Assembly: GCA_050699815.1 (NCBI GenBank)
Contig: JBOHFT010000003.1
Coordinates: forward strand, 3,710 to 67,709
Reading direction: 5' to 3'
DNA length: 64,000 nt
DNA from: GCA-003244245 sp050699815
GTDB lineage: Bacteria > Actinomycetota > Actinomycetes > Mycobacteriales > Pseudonocardiaceae
Shown: positions 25,134 through 33,563 of the stretch, in pieces
Layout: every line of letters begins with the position of its first letter
Numbering within the stretch: the first letter of the stretch is position 1
The notes under the pieces: model-generated
Seen by the model: only the letters and a program-made list of their open reading frames with translations
Told to the model about the DNA's origin: nothing
The model's database searches: none
Program-made: the position numbers and the translations under genes

Positions 25134-27425
25134 TCATCGGTCCCGGTCCCGGCTGCGGGCGAACGCGGCCAGGCGAGCGGACCGCGACCGGCGGTCGGCC
25201 GCGATCCGCTTCAGGACGTCGACGTGCGTCTCGGTGGCCTCGCGGCGGGCGTACCGGCCCGCCGCAGCCCGGCGGAATGCCTCGTCCTGCGGGTCGGGCA
25301 CGCGGCGGGCAGCGCGCTTGAGGCCCTCGGCGAGGGCCGCCACGTCCTCGGTCGCCACCAGCTCACCGATCCGCGGATCGGTGATGACGTCCGCCGGGCC
25401 GAAGTCGCAGTCCGCGGCCAGCAGCGGGAGGCCGAACTGCAGTGCCTCCACGAGGACCACGCCGAAGCCCTCCCAGCGCGAGGGCAGGACGAAGCAGTCG
25501 GCGCAGCGGAGGTAGCCGGCCGGATCGGAGCTGTAGCCGGCGAAGGCGACGACGTCGTCCAGGCCGAGCTCGCTGCTCAGCCGCCGCAGCGCCGCATCGT
25601 CGGGTCCGGACCCGACCAGGGTCAGGGTGACCGGGGGGAGGTCCGGCCGGGCTGCGGCGAGCGCGCGCAGCAGGACGTCCTGGCCCTTCTGGCGGGACAA
25701 CCTCGCCACGTTCACAAACCGGAATCGCCCGTCCCCGGGCGACCGTGCTCCCGAGTCGCCGAGGTCGCGGACGGGGTTTGGGGCGAAGTGGACCGGCGCG
25801 CGCTGGGCGATCGACTGGGCGGCGTGCTGGCTGAGTGCGGGGGACACGGCGAGGACGGCCGAGACGCGGCGCGACACGATGTGGCGGAACAGGCTGAACG
25901 CGGCCCGGGTGCGCCGGGAGCCCGCGGCCTCCTCGACCCGGGGATTGCCATGGAGGTGCGTGACGAACACGGGCAGGCGCAGTCCCCGGGTGGCCAGCCA
26001 GGCGATCACCGAGGCCTCGACCTGCGGGCAGACGAGGACGTCGAAGCCCCCGTCGTGGACCCGGGCCCGCAGCGTCGCTGCGAGGCTGCGCAGCCGGTCT
26101 ACGTCGAGCACGTGGAGGGTGTAGCGGGTGTCTGCGAGCAGGTCGTCGTCGTAGCGCGACGAGAACAGCACGTGGACGTCGAGCAGGTCGCCGTGGGCCT
26201 CCATGAGGCCCGTGGCGATCTCGTGGACGACCCGCTCGATGCCGGCGAAGTGCCGGGACGGCGGAACGAGGTAGGCCACGCGGACGCGGGCGTCGGCACC
26301 GGGCAGGTGGGCGTTACCTTCGACCTGTCCGTGGCGGTGCCGGGTCAGGAGCGTGGCCGGGCGGGCGCGGGCGCCGAGCTGCGCCGACTCGTAGACACGC
26401 GTGTAGTCGTCCGCCATGCGTCGGACCGTGAGGTGCTCGGCTCCCTGCTTCGCCCGGGAGCGCCAGCTCGCGAGGACGTCCGCGTCGGCCATCAGGGCGC
26501 GGAACGCCGCCGCCATAGCCGGGGGGTCCGACGCCGGGGTGAGCTGGCCAGCCCGGCCGTGCTCGAGCACCTCGGGGATGCCTCCGACGGCGGTGGCCAC
26601 TATCGCGCAGCCCGCCGCCCTGGCCTCCGCGACGGCGAGCGGGCACGGATCGGCGAGGGTGGCGGTGGCGAAGATGTCGGCCTGCTCCAGGAGCGGGCGG
26701 GGGGTCAGGGTCGAGCCCTTGAAGTGGACGGATCGGTCGAGGCCGAGGTCGGCGACCAGGCCCATCAGGCGCTCGCGGTCCGAGCCGCCCCCGATGACGT
26801 TGAGGTGCCAGTCCGGGAACTCCGGCAGCACCTCCGCGAAGGCCCTGATGACGTCGTCCACGGCCTTGCGCCGATGCAACCCGGAGAGCGTGACCACGCA
26901 GGGCCGGGCCAGGGGCCCGAGGTCGGCGCCGTCCAGGGTCTCCCGGGGCGACCCGTCGGCCCCGTTGAGCACGGTCACGACCTTCCCGGCGGGATAGCCC
27001 CGGGACAGCAGCAGCTGTCGTTCGGCCTCGCTGACCGCGACGACGACCCGGCCGAGCCGCATGAGCACCGAGTGCTTGTCGAACGAGTTGTGCACCGTCG
27101 TCACCAGCGGCGCCCGCACCAGCATCGAGATGCCGAAGCCCAGCACCGCCGACGACATCATGTGCGCGTGGACAACGTGCGGCCTAAAGCGCCCGGCGAT
27201 GGCCAGCATGGACATCGCGACACGGCTCGCGACCCGCAGGCCCTCCGGGCGGGGGACGATCGCGACCTCGACGCCATGAGCGCGCAGCATGTCGTCGTAC
27301 CGACCACCGGAACTCGCGATCAGGACGTCATGCCCCGCGTCGGCCTGTGCGCACGCCAGATCCACCGCCACGTGCACGCTGCCGTTGCCGTCGACGCAGT
27401 GCTTGAGGATGTGCATGATCCTCAT
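25134..27425 (-). CDS. tandem GT4-GT4 bifunctional glycosyltransferase
   Basis: The 763-residue protein consists of two complete GT-B transferases. The first (about 1-365) begins MRIMHILKHCVDGNGSVHVA and contains VTLSGLHRRKAVDDVIRAFA and FATATLADPCPLAVAEARAA. The second (about 375-763) begins RVAYLVPPSRHFAGIERVVH and contains FVNVARLSRQKGQDVLLRAL and FVLPSRWEGFGVVLVEALQF. ATG 27425 has GAGGAG upstream; the open frame extends to 27719 but lacks a plausible start. Two successive sugars could be added by one polypeptide. It lies antisense to the main operon. Confidence 0.9.
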   Translation of the reverse strand: MRIMHILKHCVDGNGSVHVAVDLACAQADAGHDVLIASSGGRYDDMLRAHGVEVAIVPRPEGLRVASRVAMSMLAIAGRFRPHVVHAHMMSSAVLGFGISMLVRAPLVTTVHNSFDKHSVLMRLGRVVVAVSEAERQLLLSRGYPAGKVVTVLNGADGSPRETLDGADLGPLARPCVVTLSGLHRRKAVDDVIRAFAEVLPEFPDWHLNVIGGGSDRERLMGLVADLGLDRSVHFKGSTLTPRPLLEQADIFATATLADPCPLAVAEARAAGCAIVATAVGGIPEVLEHGRAGQLTPASDPPAMAAAFRALMADADVLASWRSRAKQGAEHLTVRRMADDYTRVYESAQLGARARPATLLTRHRHGQVEGNAHLPGADARVRVAYLVPPSRHFAGIERVVHEIATGLMEAHGDLLDVHVLFSSRYDDDLLADTRYTLHVLDVDRLRSLAATLRARVHDGGFDVLVCPQVEASVIAWLATRGLRLPVFVTHLHGNPRVEEAAGSRRTRAAFSLFRHIVSRRVSAVLAVSPALSQHAAQSIAQRAPVHFAPNPVRDLGDSGARSPGDGRFRFVNVARLSRQKGQDVLLRALAAARPDLPPVTLTLVGSGPDDAALRRLSSELGLDDVVAFAGYSSDPAGYLRCADCFVLPSRWEGFGVVLVEALQFGLPLLAADCDFGPADVITDPRIGELVATEDVAALAEGLKRAARRVPDPQDEAFRRAAAGRYARREATETHVDVLKRIAADRRSRSARLAAFARSRDRDR

Positions 27426-27727
27426 ATGCCTACACTCCTCGGGTCGTTGGACAGACCCGCGTGGTCGCCCCAGCTCGACGGCTGGGGAGGCGAAGCCAAC
27501 CCGACGAGAACGCTCCCGAGCCGAGCCGGCCGACCGCATGTTATCACCGCCACGGCACGTCCAGGTGTGTGCGGCGGGGCGAGCGTCGAAGGCCGGTAAC
27601 GATCGCTCTGCCCCCGACGAATCACCTATGTGGCTTCGTTCCAGGAGGCGTGAGGTGGAGAATTCCTGCATCCCGAACCGCGGCGCCGTCCCCGTGGTCG
27701 TCCGCCGGCCTCGATCCACGGAGTGAG
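27426..27727. other. divergent intergenic region between the GT4-GT4 and GMC-SDR genes
   Basis: These 302 bases separate divergent starts. Ribosome sites are visible at both ends (GAGGAG for the minus gene, GGAGTGAG for the plus gene). Promoters must lie here, but no hexamer pair is convincing by eye. Confidence 0.45.
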
Positions 27728-30436
27728 ATGCCCGTCATCGACCTGAACGACTCCTGCCTGGGAGACGCACAGCCCCTCGTGCGGTGCGATGTGTGCATCG
27801 TCGGCACCGGACCCGCCGGCGCCACCCTTGCACGTGAGCTGTCCGGTTCAGGACTGCGTGTCACGATCCTGGAGAGCGGCGGCCTCGAACGGAGCCCGGA
27901 CGCCGATCGGCTCGAAGACATCGAGAGCGTCGGCCGGCCCCGGGTGGAGCCCCAGTGGAGCGTGCGCAACCGGGTCGTGGGTGGGAGCTCGTACACCTGG
28001 GGCGGGCGATGTGCCCCCTTGGACGCCGTCGACTTCGAGGAACGGCCCTGGGTACCCGCCTCGGGCTGGCCGTTGCGCCTCGAGGACCTCGTGCCCTTCC
28101 TCGACCGGGCCGCCTCGCATCTGGGCCTCGCGGTCGGGAGCGGGTTCAGCGACGACCGCTTTTGGGAGCTGGCCGGCCGCCGGGTCCCGGCCACGGCTCC
28201 CGACCCCGCGGTTCTGCTGCCCTTCTTCTGGCAGTTCAGCCGCGACGACCAGGAGTCCTACCCCTTCGAGTACATGCGCTTCGGCCGTCACCTCGCCAAG
28301 CGGCTCGGTCGCGACGTCACCCTGGTGGCCGGGGCGACCGCGCTGCGGGTGGACCCGGTCGAGTCCGGACGGGCCGTGCGGTCGGTGGAGTACGCGAGGC
28401 CCGACGGTCGCCGCCGGACCCTGGCGGCGGGGACGGTCGTCCTCTGTGCCGGCGGGATCGGGAACGCGCGCATCCTGCTGTCATCCGACACCGTGAGACC
28501 GTCCGGCCTCGGCAACGACCGGGACCTGGTCGGCCGCTACCTCATGGACCATCTGCGGGGCGCGGTGGGCACCTTCGACGTGGCGGGCTCGGCGGCCCTG
28601 CAGAAGCGCTTCGGCCGATACAACGTCCGGGCCCGCATGTTCCGGGCAGGTCTGCGGCTCAGTCCCGAGGTCCAGCGCGCCGAGGGACTGCTCAACTGTG
28701 CGGCCTGGCTCGGCGAGGAGTGGGCTCAGGACGACCCCTGGGCTGCTCTGCGACGGGTTCTGGGAGGACGGCCGCAGCTTCCGGCGGACCTGCTCGCCCT
28801 TGTGCGCAACGGAGGGTTCCTCGCGCGGGGGGCAAGGGACTACTTCGTCGAGCGCAACGGCGTCCCGCGCAAGCTCGACGCGCTCGAACTGGTCTGCATG
28901 GTCGAGCAGCGCCCGGACCCCGACAGTCGCATCACCCTGTCGGACCGACGCGACCGCTTCGGCATGGCTCTCCCGCGGATCGACTGGCGGGTCAACGAGA
29001 ACGAGACGCGAACCATGCGCCGGACGGCCGAGCTCCTGGCGGCCGAGCTCGTCCGCATGGGGTATCCCGCCCCCCGGCTCGCCGAGTGGGTGGGAGAGGG
29101 AGCGGGCTTCCCCCCATCGTTCGTCGACGTCGCCCACCCAACCGGGACGACGCGCATGTCCGCCGACCCCGGGACGGGCGTCGTGGACGCGAACGGGCAG
29201 GTCCACGGGGTCAACGGGCTCTACGTCGCCGGCAGCTCCGTCTTCCCCACAGGTGGCCACTGCAACCCGACGCACATGATCGTGGCGATGGCGATCCGGC
29301 TTGCCGACCACCTGCGGGACCGGGTGGCCGATGCCTGCGCCGTCCCCGCATCCGTCCTCGGTGCCGTCGGGCCGGGCACCGTCCTGGTGACGGGGGCGAC
29401 CGGCCGGATCGGCCGGGTCGTGGTCGCCGACCTGCTCGCGCGTGGCCACCGCGTCCGCGCGACCACGTCCCAGGAACCCCCGGCCGACGCGGGGAAGCTC
29501 GAATGGCGCCGGCTCGACCTGCTCGAGGCGCAGGCCGCGGACGTGGACCGGATCGTCACCGGCTGCGAGGCGGTCGTGCACCTAGCCGCCGAGATCGGCG
29601 GGATGGACCGGATGCAGCGGGTCAACGCCGAGGCGACGCGGCTCCTGGCCGAGGCCGCCGAGCGGGCCGGTGTCGGCGCCTTCTGCTATACGAGCTCGGT
29701 GTCGGTGTACGGCAGCGGCAGGCGGCGTACCGCGCACGAGGACGCGCCGGTCCTGACGGTCGAGCGGGACGTACGGTCGGAGTACCTCGCCCTCGACTAC
29801 GTCCGCGCCTACGGACGGACCAAGCTCGCGGGCGAACGAGCGTTGCACGCCGCCGCGCGTTCGGTGAGCTACGTACTGCTCCGGCCGACCGTCGTCGTGG
29901 ACGTGGAGCAACTGATCGCGACCACGTCGTGGGGCCGCGTCGAGCGCGCACTGAAGGCCCACCGCCACGCCCACCACGTGTACGTGCGTGACGTGTCCGA
30001 CGCCCTGATCTGGTCGATGAAGCGTGCGCTGGCCGCGGAACCCGGGAGCGTCGAGACCTTCAACCTCTCCGAGGACGGCATCGCCGAGCCCACCCACGGT
30101 CACTTCCTGCGTCGCGTTAGGGCCGCGACCGGTGACCGTCGCCGGGTCGTCGTCGTGCCGGGCATCGCCGACTGGCTGCACGACATGGTGCGCTTCCGCA
30201 TGCTCACCGCGCGCAACCCGCTGTGGCGCATGCGTTTTCCCGATGACCGGATCCGGGAGGCGGGCTACCGTCCCCGCTTCGGAATGGCGCACGCTCGGGC
30301 GATGGCGCTCGAAGAGCTGCGGCAGAGGTCGCGAGTCGCCTCGATCGCCGAGCCGGACGCGCGTGGCGACCGGCGCGCGGGGCGTCCGCTCGCTGTCGTG
30401 CGACCCGCCCCAAATGAGCGGAACGACCGGGAATGA
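27728..30436 (+). CDS. GMC oxidoreductase fused to an SDR epimerase/dehydratase
   Basis: The 902-residue protein joins two redox domains. Residues 1 to about 545 are a GMC flavoenzyme: VCIVGTGPAGATLARELSGS (FAD loop), NRVVGGSSYTWGGRCAPLD, VLCAGGIGNARILL, VAHPTGTTRMSADPGTGVVD and AGSSVFPTGGHCNPTHMIVA (C-terminal His/Asn region). From about 550, VLVTGATGRIGRVVVADLLA begins an extended SDR with CYTSSVSVYGSG and the catalytic YGRTK (about residues 694-698). ATG 27728 follows GGAGTGAG. A two-step oxidation and epimerisation or reduction of a sugar or its carrier is a reasonable guess; the substrate is not readable. Confidence 0.88.
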   Translation: MPVIDLNDSCLGDAQPLVRCDVCIVGTGPAGATLARELSGSGLRVTILESGGLERSPDADRLEDIESVGRPRVEPQWSVRNRVVGGSSYTWGGRCAPLDAVDFEERPWVPASGWPLRLEDLVPFLDRAASHLGLAVGSGFSDDRFWELAGRRVPATAPDPAVLLPFFWQFSRDDQESYPFEYMRFGRHLAKRLGRDVTLVAGATALRVDPVESGRAVRSVEYARPDGRRRTLAAGTVVLCAGGIGNARILLSSDTVRPSGLGNDRDLVGRYLMDHLRGAVGTFDVAGSAALQKRFGRYNVRARMFRAGLRLSPEVQRAEGLLNCAAWLGEEWAQDDPWAALRRVLGGRPQLPADLLALVRNGGFLARGARDYFVERNGVPRKLDALELVCMVEQRPDPDSRITLSDRRDRFGMALPRIDWRVNENETRTMRRTAELLAAELVRMGYPAPRLAEWVGEGAGFPPSFVDVAHPTGTTRMSADPGTGVVDANGQVHGVNGLYVAGSSVFPTGGHCNPTHMIVAMAIRLADHLRDRVADACAVPASVLGAVGPGTVLVTGATGRIGRVVVADLLARGHRVRATTSQEPPADAGKLEWRRLDLLEAQAADVDRIVTGCEAVVHLAAEIGGMDRMQRVNAEATRLLAEAAERAGVGAFCYTSSVSVYGSGRRRTAHEDAPVLTVERDVRSEYLALDYVRAYGRTKLAGERALHAAARSVSYVLLRPTVVVDVEQLIATTSWGRVERALKAHRHAHHVYVRDVSDALIWSMKRALAAEPGSVETFNLSEDGIAEPTHGHFLRRVRAATGDRRRVVVVPGIADWLHDMVRFRMLTARNPLWRMRFPDDRIREAGYRPRFGMAHARAMALEELRQRSRVASIAEPDARGDRRAGRPLAVVRPAPNERNDRE

Positions 30437-30703
30437 GCGAACCTGGGGAGCCCAGGCCGGCTACCACCCCGTCGCCAACCCGCTGTCCGGCGTGCGACGG
30501 GCCACCTGCCGCCATCTCACGCCACGTGCCCGCGCGACCCACTCGCCGTGCTGACCGAGAACGCCCCCCCGCGGATAGCGGCCAACCGCGGCTACGCGAT
30601 GACGACCGGGGACATGGTCGTATTCCTCGACCGCATCTTCCCGCTCGAGCCGGGCGTCGGCGACGCCCCGGGACTCGCCGTGCTTCGCGAGAGCAGCGGA
30701 TGA
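30433..30703 (+). pseudogene. debris including a truncated copy of the downstream GT2 gene
   Basis: An ATG at 30433 overlaps the previous stop and opens with a zinc-ribbon-like CPACDGPP, which then degenerates. From GTG 30548 another frame reads LTENAPPRIAANRGYAMTTG then DMVVFLDRIFPLEPGVGDAP, ending at TGA 30701-30703. This matches two separate parts of the intact GT2 protein encoded at 31178-32170 (AANRGYALTTGDVVLFLD and FLDRIFPVDGSTGDA), joined at the shared FLD. So a duplicated GT2 gene has lost its middle and both ends. Confidence 0.75.
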
Positions 30704-31164
30704 ACATGTACCACCTCGTCTCGCAGGTCATCGCCTACGGGGTCGACGGCGACGTCGTCGAGCTCGGCTGCAACGAGGGCCAGTCGGCTGTCCTCATCCA
30801 GCGGGTGATCAACAATCTCGGATCCACCAAGGTGCTCCACCTGTACGACAGCTTCGAGGGTCTGCCGTCGACGGCGGCAGGGGATGATTCGTCGTACCAG
30901 GAGCGGGACCTCGCGACGACGGAGGACGCGGTGCGCGCGAGCTTCCACCGGTACGGGTTGCCGCAGCCGGTCGTGCACCGGGGATGGTTCAGCGAGACCC
31001 TTCCCGCGGGACTTCCGGCGTCGATCTCGTTCGCCCATCCGGACGGGTGGAATCACCTCCGCGGCGTGCAGAAGGCGTGCGACGAGTTCCTGCACGACAC
31101 GCCGGAGCGGGTTTCCTCCATCTACTCGGGCTGCCTCTCCCATGGATTCTTCCGCAAGCTGTGA
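30700..31164 (+). pseudogene. TylF/MycF-like O-methyltransferase with internal deletion
   Basis: The 154-residue frame begins MNMYHLVSQVIAYGVDGDVV with VELGCNEGQSAVLIQ (SAM site) and HLYDSFEGLPS, typical of TylF-family enzymes of about 200-250 residues. At about residue 111 the text ISFAHPDGWNHLRGVQKACD passes straight from the first DGD-type block to the end-of-protein GVKKACDEFL block. About 40-45 residues that normally carry the metal-binding Asp pair (IDDY) are missing. The C-terminus SIYSGCLSHGFFRKL is intact. The deletion is in frame, so a protein may be made, but it should not bind metal or catalyse methylation. Confidence 0.7.
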
Positions 31165-31177
31165 GCCGGTATACGTC

Positions 31178-32170
31178 GTGAAGCGGCTCAGTGTGGTCAT
31201 CGCCAACTACAACTACGATCGCTACGTCGCCGCCGCCATTGAGAGCGCGCTGGCCCTGCGGTGGGACGACGTGGAGGTCGTCGTCGTCGACGACGGCTCG
31301 ACGGACGGCTCGCCGGCCGTGATCCGGCGGTACGCCGACCGCGTCACGGTCCTCCTGACGGACAACGCAGGCCAGCGGGTCGCCGCCAACCGGGGCTACG
31401 CGCTGACCACCGGGGACGTCGTGTTGTTCCTGGACTCCGACGACGTGCTGCCGCCCGACTTACCCGTCCGCCTCGCCGAGGCGTGGCGCCCCGAGGTGAG
31501 CAAGGCCCAGTTCCAGATGCAGCGCATCGACGAGGCCGGCGTGCCGAGCGGCGCCCCCTTCCCGGACTACCGTCGGGTCCCGACGCCCGCGGACATCCGG
31601 CGCTGGGCCTCCGAGACGACGGCCTACCCGACGCCGCCGGGTTCCGGCAACGCGTACGCGAGGACGTTCCTCGACCGCATCTTCCCCGTCGACGGGAGCA
31701 CGGGCGACGCGTCCGATTCCGCGTGCCTCGCCGCGGCGCCGTTCTTCGGCGACGTGGTCAGCGTGCCCGGGGTCGTGGTCGGCTACCGCCGGCACGGGGC
31801 GAACGACAGCAACCTGCTGCGAGACGACCGGCGCTTCCCCCGGGAGGTCGCGCGTGCGCGCGCCCGCTGGCGATTCGCGCAGCGGGCGTGCGGAGCCCGG
31901 GACGCCGCGATCGACGAGCGACCGCTGTTCCGCAGCCGCGAGCTGCTGCAGCTCCGCGTCGCCGCCCGCCGGGTGGCTCCGGCCGAGCGGCCGCTGCCCG
32001 GCGACAGCCGGGCCCGGATGCTGCGGGACGCGGTGCGCGCGCCCTTCCAGGTCGGCCCGGAGCCCCTGCTGCGGAGGGTTGTCATCGCCGTCTGGTGCAC
32101 CGCGACGCTCGTTGCTCCGCTGCGCGTCGCCCGCCACCTGATCAGCACGCGATACGGCCGGCGCCCATGA
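31178..32170 (+). CDS. GT2-family glycosyltransferase
   Basis: The 330-residue GT-A enzyme begins KRLSVVIANYNYDRYVAAAI and contains EVVVVDDGSTDGSPAVI, QRVAANRGYALTTGDVVLFL and LDSDDVLPPDLP (DxD-type site). The C-terminal 100 residues are basic with a hydrophobic stretch near the end, suggesting membrane contact. GTG 31178 is used; its ribosome site is weak. A decayed partial copy of this gene lies about 500 bp upstream. Donor sugar unknown. Confidence 0.87.
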   Translation: MKRLSVVIANYNYDRYVAAAIESALALRWDDVEVVVVDDGSTDGSPAVIRRYADRVTVLLTDNAGQRVAANRGYALTTGDVVLFLDSDDVLPPDLPVRLAEAWRPEVSKAQFQMQRIDEAGVPSGAPFPDYRRVPTPADIRRWASETTAYPTPPGSGNAYARTFLDRIFPVDGSTGDASDSACLAAAPFFGDVVSVPGVVVGYRRHGANDSNLLRDDRRFPREVARARARWRFAQRACGARDAAIDERPLFRSRELLQLRVAARRVAPAERPLPGDSRARMLRDAVRAPFQVGPEPLLRRVVIAVWCTATLVAPLRVARHLISTRYGRRP

Positions 32171-32198
32171 CCACCACGCCGGCACCGGGGAGCGCGAC

Positions 32199-33563
32199 GT
32201 GACGTCGCTGACCCTGGTCACCCTGGTCGTCATCAGCTACGGGGTGCTCAATGCGGGCGGCTATGGACGCGCGCTGGCCCTCGGCGGCGCAACGGCGGCG
32301 GGAGCCGCGGTGGTGATCGGCAGCGTCGCCGTGCCGACGTTCTACGCCGTGGCGCTCGGTACCGTCGTGGCGCTCGGCCTCCAGCTGCTGGGCCACGGAC
32401 GGTCACCCCCGCCGCCTCGACGGCGTCTCCCGCCCGGGGTGTCCCTGCTCCTGCTCTTCCTCGGCTGGTCGGCGTTCGTCACCGTGCTGGCACCCATCCT
32501 GTTCGACGGGACAGAGGTCCTCACCCCCGCAGGCGCCCGCCGGCTGGCGTCCGGGTTCCTCACCTCCTCCAACCTCGCGCAGGTCATCTACCTCGTGCTC
32601 GGGGTCTGCGTGGTCGTGTTCCTCGCCCGGTCGGCCCACGGGGGCCCGGAGCTCATCGGCCTGACCGCCGGCGCCACCACGCTGCTGTCGTTGTGGCGGT
32701 ACCTCAACGAGGGGATCGGTCTCCCCTTCCCCGAGGGCGTTTTCGACAACTCGCCCTTCCTCGCCTACATCGAGACCGCGGCGGGCGGCGTGGAGCGCTT
32801 CCGCGGCATCCTGTCCGAGCCGGCCGGCCTGGCCGCCTCGTCGCTGGTCACCATCAGCTACATGCTGTCGCGCTCGCTGCAGGTGCAGGGCTGGCGCCGG
32901 GCGGGTGCGCTCGGCGTCGCCGGCGTGGCCGTGTTCCTGGGCTCGATCTCGACGTCCGCCACATTCGTCGTCGCGGGCGTGGTCGTCGCCCTCATCGCGG
33001 CGCTCGCCATCGCGCTCGGCTTCCTCCTGCAGCGGATCGCGGTGAGCACGCTGGTGAGTATCATGGCGTGTGCCCTGGTCATCGTGGCCCTCTGGGTGCT
33101 GCCAATCATCGCCGACTTCGTCGAGGCCACGGTGAACGAGAAGGTGAGCTCGTCGTCGTTCACCGAGAGGTCAGGAGCGAACTCGGCGTCCTACGACCTC
33201 TTCCTCGACACATTCGGTATCGGTGTCGGCCTGGGGGCCAACCGGGCGTCGTCTTTCCTCGCCGGGCTGCTGAGCACCACCGGTCTCGTCGGGACCCTGC
33301 TCTTCGCGGCTGCGGTCGCCGGTCTCATCCGCCGCAGCGCCGCCGTGCGTGAGTGCCGTCCGGTGGTCTGGGCCCTGGTGACGACCCTGGTCCTCAAGAC
33401 GGTCGCCGGTCCCGATCTGTCCGACAGCAGCGGGATCCTGTGGATGTCGCTCGGCTTGCTCTCGCACGCTGTCCTGCGGCTGGAATCCCGCGAGCGCGCC
33501 GGGCCACCCGTCTCGGAGGTCGGCCCCGCTGCGCCCCTCGCCGAGCGGCTCACGCCGCGGTGA
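32199..33563 (+). CDS. O-antigen polymerase/ligase-like membrane protein (Wzy candidate)
   Basis: The 454-residue protein has about 10-12 membrane segments and a large loop between about residues 165 and 215 containing RFRGILSEPAGLAASSLVTI, where Wzy/WaaL proteins carry catalytic arginines. FGIGVGLGANRASSFLAGLL near residue 345 matches the G-x-G-x-N block of the polymerase family. It would polymerise repeat units outside the membrane. The GTG start lies 28 nt after the GT2 gene and its stop overlaps the GH16 start. Confidence 0.82.
   Translation: MTSLTLVTLVVISYGVLNAGGYGRALALGGATAAGAAVVIGSVAVPTFYAVALGTVVALGLQLLGHGRSPPPPRRRLPPGVSLLLLFLGWSAFVTVLAPILFDGTEVLTPAGARRLASGFLTSSNLAQVIYLVLGVCVVVFLARSAHGGPELIGLTAGATTLLSLWRYLNEGIGLPFPEGVFDNSPFLAYIETAAGGVERFRGILSEPAGLAASSLVTISYMLSRSLQVQGWRRAGALGVAGVAVFLGSISTSATFVVAGVVVALIAALAIALGFLLQRIAVSTLVSIMACALVIVALWVLPIIADFVEATVNEKVSSSSFTERSGANSASYDLFLDTFGIGVGLGANRASSFLAGLLSTTGLVGTLLFAAAVAGLIRRSAAVRECRPVVWALVTTLVLKTVAGPDLSDSSGILWMSLGLLSHAVLRLESRERAGPPVSEVGPAAPLAERLTPR

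Noticed and set aside
24978..27599. An 873-codon plus-strand open frame over the GT4-GT4 gene
   Set aside because: Antisense shadow; no domain signal and unnatural composition, while both GT4 domains on the minus strand are complete.
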